Positions 9,558 through 20,672 of a stretch of DNA of 64,000 nt are shown here, piece by piece (positions within the stretch are counted from its first letter, which is position 1; each line of letters starts with the position of its first letter). Source of the DNA: Bedellia somnulentella (lineage: Eukaryota; Arthropoda; Insecta; Lepidoptera; Bedelliidae). A program made the position numbers and the translations under genes. The notes beneath the pieces are model-generated. The model did no database searches. It saw nothing but the letters and a program-made list of their open reading frames with translations, and was not told the origin of the DNA. Where the stretch lies: positions 2,046,001 through 2,110,000 of the forward strand of contig OY755181.1 of NCBI GenBank assembly GCA_963576735.1. Direction: 5' to 3'.

Positions 9558-10736
9558 GGAAAGTATTTTCAATTACCCCAAAAGCTGCCACAAAGAAACG
9601 ACCTAACATAATTTCCAATAAATCTAGGAAGTAAACCGAAATAAATGAGAACGAAAACAAATCCAGTATCCAAAAGTGATGGACAAATTTCCTCGTAAGC
9701 ATTCTCCGCTCAGGGACTATTTATCTGAGTTTGAATCGCATTTGTTACCAACAGAATTTGTCTTTTAAACCGCTGGAAATCGCCTGGGACCTTCTGGCGT
9801 TCCACGACCATAATTGAATGAAGACCTGTTTTGTTTATTAGCAAAAGCTGCGGCTTTCAAATGATTTTATATTTTTGAATTAATATCGAATTATTTTAAA
9901 CAGACATTCATATTTATTTCAGTTGTTTAAGCACCAATCGCTGTTTAGTTCTATGATTGTTCTATCTATGGTAAAAAAATAATTTCTCTTTGCTGCATAT
10001 TTTTGTACGTTATTTAATCAATTGTACAAACACTATTCGCTTCATAGTCAACCCAATAAAAATGCTGAGAAATATTGACTATGTAATTTTTTTAATCTAG
10101 AAAAGGGAATTTATCTGATGCCTTTTTCCTGAGACCTAGCAAAATTGATTTTTTCGAAAAGTTCATTTAGACATTCCCACCGATTAGAAGGCTCATTTTA
10201 CCTTTTTTTTGGTTATAATTTTATAACACATGGCTTGGTTTATTTTATAAATACAGCATATGAAATAAAAAGGGCGAATGCTTGGGTTTTTTTTAAGTGA
10301 ATTCCTTAGTGAGGTTTAAAAACAGGTTCATCCTATTTCGTGTCAGTTTTTTATGAAATATGTTTTTGCTACTAAGTAGCTAAGAGTGTATCTATTTGCA
10401 CCGTTACATAGATATTCGTTTTAAAACCGCATAATTCTTATACGAAGTCTTGAGCAATGTTCTTTGCTTTTTAATTTTCCGCCTGTCATCGTCGGATCTG
10501 GTCTGCGCTGTGGATGTTTTGACTAATACTCGGGCACTTCAAGTAGAAAATAGGACACGTATTAACGCGGATCAACAACTTTAGACAATAATTTTTATTT
10601 TTGGTTTTAAATCTAAAAAGGCAAGTGCGACAATTTTGCAAGCAAAATACAAATGATTTTCTGCATTTTTTATCTTAAATCCAGCAGTGTATATAAAACA
10701 ATACACATGATATTTTTTTTTAAAGAAGGTTCAATC
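9558..10736. other. Intergenic, nothing recognised
   Basis: AT-rich, no repeat seen and no frame with a domain. Confidence 0.4.
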
Positions 10737-10905
10737 ATACGCATACACACGGTTATAATTCCTAAAACGGGTATCGAGAGCTAAAATATTAGAAATTACT
10801 CAGTCATTTTCGGAAGTTTAGTAATAAAATAATAAAAAAATGATAATGGACACCAACCTCATTTGACAAGAAATGGGTAAGTGTTACTCTTAACCGACAC
10901 TATTG
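10737..10905 (-). mobile_element. SINE-A copy, strongly degraded
   Basis: CACGGTTATAATTCC at one end and CCGACACTA at the other, with much of the middle lost. Confidence 0.55.
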
Positions 10906-11697
10906 AAATGTAATTTACAATAATATCAACGAAATTATCGATAAGAAGCTATCACAAATCTAATCAACAGAGTTCATTATCCTCGATCACGACTTGTTTC
11001 TCCAACTATAGATCCTTTGAGAACCCTTAACTCTGAAGGGCATACTTCATACCGATTAGCACTAAACTCCACGGTACACTTATAACGGTTTGAAATAAAC
11101 CTTATTGCAATAAAATAAGGTTTGAATTCAAGTTATAGTATGTTCAAGCAGGTATTTTCCTCATGCTTCTTGTGTTCTATTCGATAGCTTTATTGGTACT
11201 TCACTCAGCTTTTTGTGAAATTCGACGGATATGACATTGCAATCAATGAAATTGAAGAACAGATTATTTTTAACATATGTAATAGAGAAAAAATAAAATA
11301 CTGTTTACTAAAAAGTAACTAGAAATTCAGCATTTAACACTTCTAGAGGCCTAGCACTATCGCTATTTTATAGTCACGTTATCGGTTAGAATGAGATGAC
11401 AGTATACGATGCTGAATAAGTGTGAAAGAGATGGCTGTTTTATGCCACGCGATATCTAGTTAAAGCCACTTTTAAAAGGTTGGAGGACGTTGAAATAAAC
11501 TGTGGTGGTTTATCAATTGCGTTTAGGTGGCGCGTTTATTTTTTATGAACGTTAATGTTCTATTGTTGATTAGCGATTGTATCGGGTCCGCATCACTATC
11601 TACATGCTGGTGTGAAAGGCTGTATTTACCACGATTCATGCGATGCTGACAGACTGGCAATGGGACACATAAATAGAAATAATATGATTTATTAGCA
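10906..11697. other. Intergenic, nothing recognised
   Basis: No repeat or coding evidence. Confidence 0.4.
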
Positions 11698-11820
11698 ATA
11701 TACGCAAAACGTGGGTACTCTGAACACTAGGTCACAATGTCACGTATAAGTACTACAAGTATAAGTTCCTCTGCCAACACCTTAAGGGATATAAGGCGTG
11801 AACGTTTAAGTTTGAGTTTA
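11698..11820 (+). mobile_element. SINE-B 3' fragment
   Basis: ACGCAAAACGTGGGTAC through CTCTGCCAACACCTTAAGGG and GGCGTGAACG. The tRNA-like head is missing. Confidence 0.65.
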
Positions 11821-11833
11821 TCAAAAGGTTCCT

Positions 11834-12190
11834 GTGATATCAGTTTTGGTATATCACCAAAATTACAATGTAGTGTAGTGTGAGTGCATCTCGTCCCCCT
11901 CTTGCCATTATATCTTGTATATTAGTCCTAAGCCTTTAGCAGTAATAAACCTATATCCAACAAGCAAACACGTGTCTTATTTCTACATTGCAACAACATC
12001 AAATGGTTTATTTTATTATATATTACCACCTATCATCTCGGTTACAGTACCGAAAAACACACAGAATGTCAAAATTTAGGACCGAAGTTAAGTTGTATAA
12101 TTAATCATTAAAACCACATAGCACTATTTAAAACACCCTGTGTACTAGTTTAACTTTAAAATTATAGTAATTAAAATTCAATACAACTTT
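11834..12190 (+). other. Possible solo LTR and unannotated flank
   Basis: TGTGATATCAG at 11834 and a TTGCAACA end at about 11998 could be LTR termini, with AATAAA between. There is no second copy in the window to confirm this. Confidence 0.2.
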
Positions 12191-12196
12191 GTCTTC

Positions 12197-12456
12197 TACA
12201 ACCGTGATAGTTAGTGGATAGAGCAGCGCTTATCGAGCAGAGAGAGCAGAGGGTTCAAATCCCTGGTCAGGCCTACACCAATTTGTCTTCTCTAAGGTCA
12301 TATGTGTGGTTAATTTATAATGGTTGTTAACGGTGAGGGAAAACATCGTAAGAAAACCCACATGGCAAAGTTGTACTTAGTCATGTGACAGTGTATTTTT
12401 ACAAAAGTATTAGTACCTCTGCCAACCCCACGGGGATATACGGCGTAACCGTTCGA
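12197..12456 (+). mobile_element. SINE-B copy, tRNA-derived
   Basis: The head has box A TAGTTAGTGGATAGAGC and box B GGTTCAAATCCC. The body is CACCAATTTGTCTTCT and the 3' hairpin CCAACCCCACGGGG. An internal deletion removes the AAACGGCGATAGGCC part. Confidence 0.8.
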
Positions 12457-12576
12457 GTTTTTTTTTCGTTCCAAAACTCTTCCCTATCTCAAAATCCCTC
12501 GCCACTTTCTAAGATCGCAAAACAGGCGAAGTAATTGGGATGCATCTCACGATTGCGAGCATAATGGAGCAATTTC

Positions 12577-12671
12577 CCCGTCATTTCCCGGACACTGCAA
12601 GCTATCTTCGTCTTGCGGTATTTTTGAGGGGTAGCTACGTTCCGCGATTGTCAGAGACGTCGGCAGACTAC
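12577..12671 (+). repeat. Direct repeat, left, flanking a SINE-B
   Basis: TCATTTCCCG...GCGATTGTCAGAGACG is repeated at 12866-12957 with scattered changes. A SINE-B fragment lies between the copies. Confidence 0.7.
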
Positions 12672-12721
12672 AAGTGATAGCTCTGTAGGCATATAATGAC
12701 ATTGTTACAATTATTTTCAAA

Positions 12722-12865
12722 CTTAAATGTTCACGCAGTATATCTCCGAAAGGGTTGGTAGAGGTACTAATACTTCTGAACATTACATGACATTGTCAGC
12801 TGGGGTTTAGAGTATCCACGCTTTGCTTGGTCACTGTGCTCACGTGATGAGGGCAGTCCTATCGC
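12722..12865 (-). mobile_element. SINE-B copy, 5'-truncated
   Basis: Reverse copy from TGTTCACGCAGTATATC to CCTATCGCCG. It stops exactly where the right direct repeat begins. Confidence 0.75.
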
Positions 12866-12957
12866 CGTCATTTCCCGAACTGTCTACGTTCTTCGTTATT
12901 TTTGACAGGTAGCTATGCTCCGCGATTGTCAGAGACGTAGGCCGACTAATATAGAAC
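12866..12957 (+). repeat. Direct repeat, right
   Basis: Second copy of 12577-12671. Confidence 0.7.
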
Positions 12958-13015
12958 TGTTGAAACACTTAGAAATTTATCCAGTGATCAAATTTCTACA
13001 ACTTCAGTAAAAGTT

Positions 13016-13270
13016 GCCGTGTAGTGTCGGCTTAGAATAACACTACCCCATTTCTACCCGTGGGTGATCGTAAGAGGCGACTAAGGGTATAGGGGCTTCC
13101 TAAGTGATTTTTGGGCGATGTGGTTGGAGACCCGTCACCAAAAATATTTATTTATTATTACCATCTTTTCCCCAATCAACTTCCAAAAGTGGCTAAGGAA
13201 TTTCTTATTCCAAAGCTCTGGCTACCCCGTAAGGGATTTATAGCCGTGAGTATATGTATGTATGTATGTT
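13016..13270 (+). mobile_element. SINE-A copy, subfamily A3
   Basis: Full length, with the A3-type hairpin CTACCCCGTAAGGG. Confidence 0.85.
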
Positions 13271-13299
13271 CAGTAAAAATATAAATCAAGGCCCAAATG

Positions 13300-13355
13300 T
13301 GTATGCCGCATATCCTCGAAGGGATGGCAGAAGTATTAATACCTATGAACATGAT
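13300..13355 (-). mobile_element. SINE-B 3' fragment
   Basis: TATCCTCGAAGGGATGGCAG and AATACCTATGAAC match the SINE-B end. Confidence 0.5.
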
Positions 13356-13554
13356 TCTCGCCTCTTCCATAATGATTTTGCTGCGGCAATAAACTCTTGG
13401 ACAATTTTATTAATGTAATACGTAGGTAATAATTATATCTACAACGGACTTGAGAGTAATCAATGACTCACATTGGTTGGATTGGCAAACTTAGCACACT
13501 TGTATCAACAATATATTTTACTCATCAAAACAAACTTAAACTAAGTATCACCGT

Positions 13555-13690
13555 TATCAACCGTGATAAATTAACCACACATATGTCTTTAGTAAAGACA
13601 AATTGGTGTAGGCCCGACCCGGGATTTGAACACTAGTCGCTTGCACGATAACCGGTGTTCTAACCATTGAGCTATATCGTCGTCGTCGTC
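13555..13690 (-). mobile_element. SINE-B head region
   Basis: Reverse copy with CACACATATGTC, CAAATTGGTGTAGGCCC and the tRNA-like head. It is followed by a CGTCGTCGTCGT run. It may be the rest of the copy at 13300. Confidence 0.75.
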
Positions 13691-13779
13691 GTTGTATATG
13701 AAATTGTTTTAAATCATTATCTTGAGCTATGTAAGGGCAATAACAGAGTTTTGCTGCTTTCATTCAACAACATGAATTA

Positions 13780-13925
13780 ATAATAATAAATAAAGAATAA
13801 ATAAAGGAAAGAAAAACTTCGACACAGGCGGGAATCGAACCCAAATTCGAATTCAAAATCGCGGGTTCGATTCCCGCCTGTGTCGAAGTTTTTCTTTCCT
13901 ATATTTATTCTTTATTTATTAGTAA
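13780..13925. repeat. SINE-C foldback palindrome
   Basis: Arms of about 63 bases (13780-13842 and 13863-13925) surround a 20-base loop. Each arm holds the element end (AATAAAGGAAAGAAAAA) plus the tRNA acceptor and T-arm (GACACAGGCGGGAATCGAAC). The D-arm and spacer of the standard element are gone. The right side continues to CCCCACATGAGG. Confidence 0.85.
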
Positions 13926-14493
13926 TAATCCCCACATGAGGTTTTCATAAACAAAAAGATTAAAAAAAATTAACATGAATTAGCTGATTGATGTTGTTAT
14001 GTCATCGATGATTGGACTATACTACTTTTGTAAGTATACCCAGCGGGATTCAAACCTGGTTTTTTTAGATTGTGTGCTGAACGCTATACCTATAAAGCAC
14101 AAAAGCAGTGACGTATGTATATGTATGTACTACACGTCAAATATCTTTACCCAAACTGAGCAGTAATCGATCAAATGGAAATATCAAAATTTATTCATTG
14201 GTATAATAACTTCCCAGGAACATTGTTTCCGCGAACATTCCAAGTTTTCTTGTTAAAAGTTCTCAATTGCAGAATGAGAATAATAATTCTTGAATCATTC
14301 CCTTATGAAGACTTTTACTACTCATTTTATGAATTAAACTTCACGGGTTCAGATGACAATATATTTCAGGAATAACTTTAGTTTTTTATTCAGAATGAGT
14401 TATGGAATGATACAGTAGATACATAAATATGAATTAAATTTCATTATATGTATAAACACAAAAACATTTTTTTTCGGAATCAATTGACTATAG

Positions 14494-14521
14494 CTGCGGT
14501 CGAGTGGATAGGTGTTTGTAA
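14494..14521 (+). mobile_element. SINE-D (tRNA-derived), head half
   Basis: TGCGGTCGAGTGGATAGG is a box A-like head. The rest of this SINE, with box B, resumes at 16236. A 3-base TAA duplication (14519-14521 and 16236-16238) marks the insertion that split it. Confidence 0.7.
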
Positions 14522-14630
14522 AGCTAGCAGTACACATTGGACCAACCATTGGGCCAGTATCTGTTCGTTTAAATTGTGAAACGTTTACACATTGGGGAGT
14601 TGCCCAGTCTGCATTGGCGATTCAACAAAG

Positions 14631-14720
14631 ATGGACGTGGAAACGGTCGCAGCCGCAGCAATCTATCTGTACAGCACATTTAATTATTTTCTACATGTTG
14701 AAAATTTATTAATAATATAA
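14631..14720 (+). pseudogene. Harbinger transposase N-terminus remnant
   Basis: An ATG frame begins MDVETVAAAAI, which I recognise as the usual start of insect Harbinger-type nuclease proteins. It then runs into unrelated codons and a stop at 14718-14720. The DDE nuclease is absent. Recognition rests on one short peptide and its location just inside the left end. Confidence 0.5.
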
Positions 14721-14774
14721 TTAATAATGGGTTCACTTTGATAACATTTAATAAATTTTAATTTTGTTTTAATA

Positions 14775-15042
14775 GCTGTGTAGTACCAGCTTAGAATAGC
14801 ACTACCCCATTTCTTCCAGTGGGTGTACGTAAGAGGCGACTAACGGTATTGGGGCAATTAAGGGATTTTTGGGCGATGCGGTTAGGGGTCCATCAACAAC
14901 AACCTTTATTTCACCATCTTTCACGCAAATTCCAAAAGTGGCTGAAGAATTTTTAATTCCCTAGCTCTGGCTATAGCTGACATAACTATATATGGCTATC
15001 CCCTTCAAGGGATATATAGCCGTGAGTATATGTATATATGTA
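14775..15042 (+). mobile_element. SINE-A copy nested in Harbinger
   Basis: A1 copy with an 18-base AGCTGACATAACTATATA insertion just before the 3' hairpin, which is CTATCCCCTTCAAGGG. Confidence 0.8.
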
Positions 15043-15044
15043 AA

Positions 15045-15086
15045 TTTTAATGTCTCGTCGCTTGTCCACGCCATCGAAGCCGCCAT
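15045..15086 (-). pseudogene. Harbinger accessory (MADF/Myb-like) protein N-terminus remnant
   Basis: Reverse frame from 15086 reads MAASMAWTSDETLKF and then meets the nested SINE-A. PIF/Harbinger elements usually carry a second DNA-binding protein of this type, convergent to the transposase. Assignment is an inference from position and these few residues. Confidence 0.35.
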
Positions 15087-15631
15087 CTTTAATAAAAAGG
15101 GTTCACGCGCTGCACTACCGCATCCACTGACAGTTGACATCGGACTGAATAAGCCGCCAACGCGTGAACATTGTTGGCGGGATGCGCCAAGATCCATTGA
15201 TGTGTGGAAAAAAACCGACATCGTTCGGATAGCTGGCCAATGTTGGCCGCCGATCACCAACATCACCAATGTAGCGCCAAGTAGCCCTCTACACGTTGGC
15301 CCAATACTTGGCCCAATGATTGGTCCAATGAGTACTGCTACCATAAAGCGGCCAGTACACAATGGCCGACGTTGGCCCACTGCTCGCCATCACCACTATA
15401 AATGTGTACAGGGAGCAATGGTGCCTGTTGGCGGACAATTGCCGATCGTGGCGCGCAATGGCGAAGTTGTCGGTTTTTCGGGCACACTTCAAAGGAATTG
15501 TGGCGTAGCGTGGCCGGTGGTGTTACCACAGTGGGGCAGTGTTTAGTTCGTCACCGACCGCTCATAGATACTTATACTTCTTTGGAATATTTTATTGCAA
15601 AATGTATTTATAATCACTATATAACGTAAAA

Positions 15632-16010
15632 TGAGCGACATGATAGTCCAGTGGGTAGAACACCCGCCCGAAAAACAAAAGGGCGTGAGTTCCAATCCTG
15701 GGACGGGCCTACACCAATTTGTCTTTTCTAAAGTCATATGTGTGGTTAATTTATCATGGTTGCTAACGGTGAGGGAAAACATCGTTAGGAAACCCACATG
15801 GCTGAGTTGTACTTAGTCATGTGACAGTGTATTCGTACAAAACGGCGATAGGCCTGCCCCCTATCACGTGAGTACACTGTCTAAGCAAAACGTGGGTACC
15901 TTCTCTGGAAACTAGATGGCGCTTGCCATGTGAGTTCAGGAGTATTGGTACCTCTGCCAACCCCTTCGGGGATAAACGGCGTGAACGTTTATGTTTATGT
16001 TATGTTATGT
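15632..16010 (+). mobile_element. SINE-B reference copy with target duplication
   Basis: Full-length copy. It has tRNA-like head GATAGTCCAGTGGGTAGAAC, box B GAGTTCCAATCCTGGG, body and 3' hairpin GCCAACCCCTTCGGGGATAAACGGC, then GTGAACG and a (TTATG)n tail. Twelve-base duplications TATAACGTAAAA (15620-15631 and 16011-16022) prove insertion by target-primed reverse transcription. It sits inside the Harbinger element. Confidence 0.9.
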
Positions 16011-16235
16011 TATAACGTAAAAATAACATAAATAGCGCCATAAATAAAATAAATTACATACATAATAATAAATAAATAGCTGCAACCATAATTACTTCGA
16101 CGTCCGTCGCAAGTGGATTGCCAGGCAGTAATGAGCAATGGGCCATTGTGTGAACACCAATTGATAGTGGCCTACAATTGCCAATTGCAAAGCGTGGCCC
16201 ATCGTGGGCCAATGTGTACTGGTGTACTGGGCGCT

Positions 16236-16335
16236 TAATAGATTCTCGGTCCGGAGGTTGCGGATACGATCCCCGCTGAGAGCAACATTTATGTGATGAG
16301 CATCAATGATTTTTTCTTAGTCTTGGGTGTTTTTA
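16236..16335 (+). mobile_element. SINE-D, box B half
   Basis: Continues the split SINE: GGTTGCGGATACGATCCCC, then TTATGTGATGAGCATCAATG. Confidence 0.65.
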
Positions 16336-16681
16336 ATATGTGAATTATATAAAGTATTAAATATATCGTTAAGTTGTACAAGTCTTACTTAGTTTGGAGC
16401 TAACTTGATCAGTGAAACATATGGCCGTATATATATAAAAAAAACTGATACACGAATTCTATACACTAATGTGAGGGTTTGAATGTAGCAATAGTTTCTC
16501 TATTACGTAAGACCGTTTCATTACGAGTATTTATTAAATAACCAACCTATTAAAACTCTTGTACTTCTTGCATGCTTACTGCAATCATACTGTGTGAGAG
16601 GATTTTTTGTGGCGCAAAATAGTAAAGTAACTAACCGTTGAGGCATTTGAGTAATTTATTACAAACAAAGACACATAAACA
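16336..16681. other. Intergenic, nothing recognised
   Basis: AT-rich, no signal. Confidence 0.4.
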
Positions 16682-16926
16682 CATACATACATAAACTCAC
16701 GGCTATAAATCCCTAGAAGGGGTAGCCATAGCTATGGAATTAGAAATTCTTCAGCCACTTTTGGAAAGTTGTGGGGGGAAAAGATGGTAAAATAAAGGTT
16801 CTTAGTGATGGGTCTCCAACCGCATCGCCCAAAAATCCCTTAAAAGCCCTCATTACCGTTAGTTGCCTCTTACGTACACCCACCGGAAGAAATGGGGTAG
16901 TGCTATTCTAATCCGACACTACACAG
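16682..16926 (-). mobile_element. SINE-A copy, subfamily A1
   Basis: Full length. CATAAACACA on both sides looks like a 10-base target duplication. Confidence 0.85.
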
Positions 16927-17470
16927 CATAAACACAAGTATAAATATATGTGCACATATGGTTTTGGCGATCATTTAAAATATTTCGTTTATTTAGACAG
17001 AAATCAAAGCAAAAGAAAGGCACAAAAAGACCCTTTGAAATTCGTGTTCCCGTAAATATGTGTGTGGTTTCTTTTACGAAGGAATTTCTTTGGCCATGTA
17101 AGAACATAGCTAAAGATCAAGAGATGTGGAAAATCATTTAAAAACTCCGGCACATTTATAATAACTAAGTTTGTTATGGCCGTTTGAAGTTTTTGTAATG
17201 AATAAAGATATTTTCCAAATTTCTTTTGATGTCTCAAGGCTTGACTTATGACGTTTGGGACTGAATAAAATGAAATCAGATATCAAAGGAATGCCATATA
17301 ATGGATCACATATTATTTGACGAAATTCAAATAAGTTTTTGGTTTCAAAAGAAAATGTAATGTGGTAAGGGCAATGTGAATTTGTTTTAGGATTTTGAAT
17401 TAACTTATTTATTACAGATCGGAATTTTGTTTGCTATTTTGACGAATCAAAACGTGCACATGTAAAAAAA
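16927..17470. other. Intergenic, nothing recognised
   Basis: Short frames on both strands here lack family features. Confidence 0.4.
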
Positions 17471-17575
17471 AGATGTGAACAAGTTAGAGAGGTTTGCCAA
17501 GAACGTACAAAGTGGCGACCGATAGTCTCTGCCTACCCCAATGGGAACTAATGGCGGAAGTAAATGTATGTATGT
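17471..17575 (+). mobile_element. RTE-like LINE 3' end
   Basis: Encodes the final EVCQ-RTKWR-IVSAYPNGN part, then GGCGGAAGTAAATGTATG. Strongly 5'-truncated. Confidence 0.75.
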
Positions 17576-17763
17576 ACACGTAGAAAAGTGTGGCGTATGT
17601 ACATTCGGTCGATTCGGTTTCAACTGCTCAATGAAATATTTTTATAACATCCGTGAAATAGCTATAAGCCGACATGATAGATAGAGAGAGAGGTAACAAT
17701 TGAATGTGTAGTATGATAACCTTAAACTTATTTTGAAATGAATATGATATGATTGTAATATTA

Positions 17764-18022
17764 GCTGTGTAGTGTCAGCTTAGAATAGCACTACCCCATT
17801 TCTTCCGGTGGGTGTACGTAAGAGGCGACTAACGGTATTTGGGCTTTTTAAGGGATTATTGGGCGCTGCGGTTGGGGACCCATCACCATTACCTTTATTC
17901 TACCATTTTCCCCATTCGCCTTCCAAAAGTGGCTGAGGAATTTCTAATTTCTCAGCTCTGGCTACCCCTCCTAAGGATTTATAGCCGTGAGTATATGTAT
18001 GTATGTATGTATGTATGTATGA
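17764..18022 (+). mobile_element. SINE-A copy, subfamily A1
   Basis: Full length with six ATGT repeats. Confidence 0.85.
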
Positions 18023-18038
18023 TTGATAATAATATGAT

Positions 18039-18362
18039 ATGCTGTAAAGTATCGGCTGAGAATAGCACTAACCTATTACTTCCCATGGGTGATCGTTAGA
18101 GGCAACGAAGGGTATTTGGGTTTTTAAATGATTTTTGGGCGATGCGGTTGGAGATTCATCTCCAAAAACATTTATCTTACAATATTTTTACGCAAAACAG
18201 GCGCACAAAGATGTCGACTTGCGGAAATTACCCGTTCAAATACAATACAATACAATACAGTATTTTCCCCACTTAACTTTCAAAAGTGTCTGAAGAATTT
18301 TCTTAATTTGAAGCTCTGGCTACCCCTTTTAGGGAATTAATGTCGTGAGTAAATGTATGTTT
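18039..18362 (+). mobile_element. SINE-A copy with internal insertion
   Basis: A3-like copy in which about 70 bases, including an ATACA repeat run (about 18240-18258), interrupt the middle. Confidence 0.75.
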
Positions 18363-18758
18363 GTAATTATAAACAATATCTAGGGCATATTAGTATAACA
18401 AATAAATTGCGGCTTATCTCAATAAAATTTACATTGATTTTTAGGGGTTACCAAGGGGTGAAATCTCAGAGTCACGTCGAGAATATTTTATGCCCTCCCT
18501 GTTATTTAATATAATTGGACTGTGCATAAGTAAACATGTATTCCCTAATTCATAATTTGCTTTATGTTTACTTTCCTTCGCAGTGTATTTTCATGGTTAA
18601 ACTTTGTTCACGGTCTTTTACTCTGTCTCAGTACAGTGTGAGCGGGTGAGTTTGTGTAGAAAGCATTATGATATTAATTATTGAGTGGGACGAACGAAAA
18701 GTAAGAGTAAAATATAATAAATACTTTAAAATATTCTTTTTACATTACAATAGATTGT
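18363..18758. other. Intergenic, nothing recognised
   Basis: AT-rich, no signal. Confidence 0.4.
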
Positions 18759-19002
18759 GCCGTGTAGTGTCGGCTTTGAATAACACTACCCCATTTCTAC
18801 CCGTGGGTGATCGTAAGAGGCGACTAATGGTATTGGGGCTATTTAGGAATTTTTGGGCGATGCGGTTGGAGACCCATCACCGACAACCTTTATCTCACCA
18901 TCTTTTCCCCACTCAACTTTCCAAAAGTGGCTGAGGAATTTCTCATTCCAAAGCTCTGGCTACCCCGTTAAGGGATTTATAGCCGTGAGTATATGTAAGT
19001 AT
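18759..19002 (+). mobile_element. SINE-A copy, subfamily A3
   Basis: Full length, hairpin CTACCCCGTTAAGGG. Confidence 0.85.
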
Positions 19003-19009
19003 GTAATAC

Positions 19010-19242
19010 ATCTGTAGTGTCGGCTTAGAATAGCCTTAACCCATTTCTTCTCGCGGGTGTCGTAAGAGGTGACTTAGGATATTGGGGCTTATTCAGTGAT
19101 TGTTGGGAGATGCGGTTGGAGACCCATCACCTTTATTAACAATCCTTTCCCCACTTAAGTTCCCAAAGTGGCTGAGGAATTTTAATTCCGATGCTCTGGC
19201 TACCGCTTTCTGGTATTTATAGCGTGAGTATATTTATGTAAA
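19010..19242 (+). mobile_element. SINE-A copy, diverged
   Basis: Has GCCTTAACCCATTTCTTC and GAGGTGACTTAGGATATTGG. The 3' hairpin has lost pairing (CTACCGCTTTCTGG). Confidence 0.75.
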
Positions 19243-19267
19243 TTACTATAGATTTGATTATATTACT

Positions 19268-19519
19268 GCTGTGTAGTGTCGGCTTAGAATAGCACTACCC
19301 CTTTTCTTCCGGTGGGTGTACGTAAGAGGCGACTAACGGTATTGGGGCTTTTTAAGGGATTTTTGGGCGATGCGGTTAGAGATCCATCACCAACAAACTT
19401 TATTTTACCATCTTTTCACCACGCAACTTCCAAAAGTGGCTGAGGAATTTCTAATTCGTTAGCTCTGGCTACCCCTTCTAGGGATTTATAGCCGTGAGTA
19501 TATGTATGTATGTATGTAT
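19268..19519 (+). mobile_element. SINE-A copy, subfamily A1
   Basis: Full length. Third of three same-strand SINE-A copies in about 800 bp. Confidence 0.85.
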
Positions 19520-19835
19520 AGATTTTATGAATCAAAATCTCTCTCAACCCTTGTATAACTTGTTTCGTAAATATATTATAGTCATGAGGCAAGTTATGTA
19601 TAGATCTAATAATACGTGTTGTATGATATCTCCATAGATATTTGTTTGTTCATCCAGCAAAAATGTCGACAGTATTCGCTGGAACATTCAAGGACATATT
19701 CTATGCATTTTCGAGTATTCAGTAAATCAAAATGGACTGTTCAAAGCGAAAACTACACGTTATCTCCTTACCCAACGCAGAGCACGCTTTTGCTGAGTGT
19801 ACCTATTCTGTTAACATCAGAATTAAAAACTTATT

Positions 19836-19985
19836 TACTCATACTCACTCCCATTATTCCCATCGGGGTAGGCAGAGACTATCGATCGCCACTTAGCACG
19901 ATCTTGACAAATTTCTCCTGCGTCCTTAACATTCATTATTCTTCTATGATTCTCTTTTATTCTTTTCTCTTTGGACACCCGCCTC
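19836..19985 (-). mobile_element. RTE-like LINE 3' end
   Basis: TACTCACTCCCATTATTCCC, then CGGGGTAGGCAGAGACTATC. It covers the last 45 or so codons of the LINE, with decay. Confidence 0.75.
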
Positions 19986-20055
19986 TATATGAACGTTTTC
20001 TCCGTGTTCCAGAAACGATTCGTTTATCAACATAATATGCTTTTAATATTTTTTT

Positions 20056-20201
20056 GCTGTGTAGTGTCGGCTTAGAATAGCACTACCCCATTTTATTATT
20101 GGGGCTTTTAAGGGATTTTTGGGCGATGCGATTGGAGACCCGTCACCAAAAACATTAGTAACAACAAGTAGTGTTATTCTAAGCCGACACTACACAGCAA
20201 A
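20056..20201. mobile_element. SINE-A inverted chimera
   Basis: A plus-strand head and middle (20056-20155) is followed directly by a second head in reverse (20168-20201, CTAAGCCGACACTACACAGC). There is no 3' end. The structure resembles twin priming or template switching. Confidence 0.75.
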
Positions 20202-20672
20202 TAAAATAAATATATTCTTGATTTATAATCAAATATGATTTTACACAACGTCCAATATACTAAAATTTTATTAAATTTACCGTCGTGTCGCTTTAATAGG
20301 TAATTTTAAAGAGAAAAAAAAGGACAAGAAACTCCTTTACCGTTTTTCATGACCGAGGCATTATTAATTCGGAAATCAAATTCGAATGGGTATTTTAATA
20401 TTTTTATCAACTATTTATTCAACATACATTACTTATTATTACGTGTAGTTTTAATTTCAGCAAATCCACGTAAGCGGTTTAACTACATCTATAGAATATA
20501 ATAAAAAAATACTTTATTGCACATCGCAAAATAAATAATTATTAAATTTCAGTACAAAAGTATAATTGGCGGTATTATCACTAAAAACAATTTCTTCCCA
20601 AAAACCCATGGATGGTAAGACCAATCAATAATAATCATGGTAGGTAGATGTTGAATAAAACGGAGGAACAAA
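20202..20672. other. Intergenic, nothing recognised
   Basis: AT-rich, no signal. Confidence 0.4.

Larger units (their letters stand above)
14522..16235. mobile_element. PIF/Harbinger element, internally deleted
   Basis: Ends are inverted copies of CAGTACACATTGG and are rich in TTGGCC/GGCCAA subterminal motifs. A 3-base TAA target duplication fits the superfamily. Only the first codons of two convergent genes survive (14631 plus, 15086 minus). Without the nested SINE-A and SINE-B the element is about 1.05 kb. It needs a transposase supplied from elsewhere. Confidence 0.65.

Noticed and set aside
14961..15546. Overlapping open frames of 184 and 139 residues on both strands
   Set aside because: They run through a SINE-A and the TTGGCC-rich Harbinger end. 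The residues reflect repeat composition, not a protein family.
17990..18024. CRISPR-like or satellite array from ATGT repeats
   Set aside because: These are short tetranucleotide tails of retroelements with no spacers.
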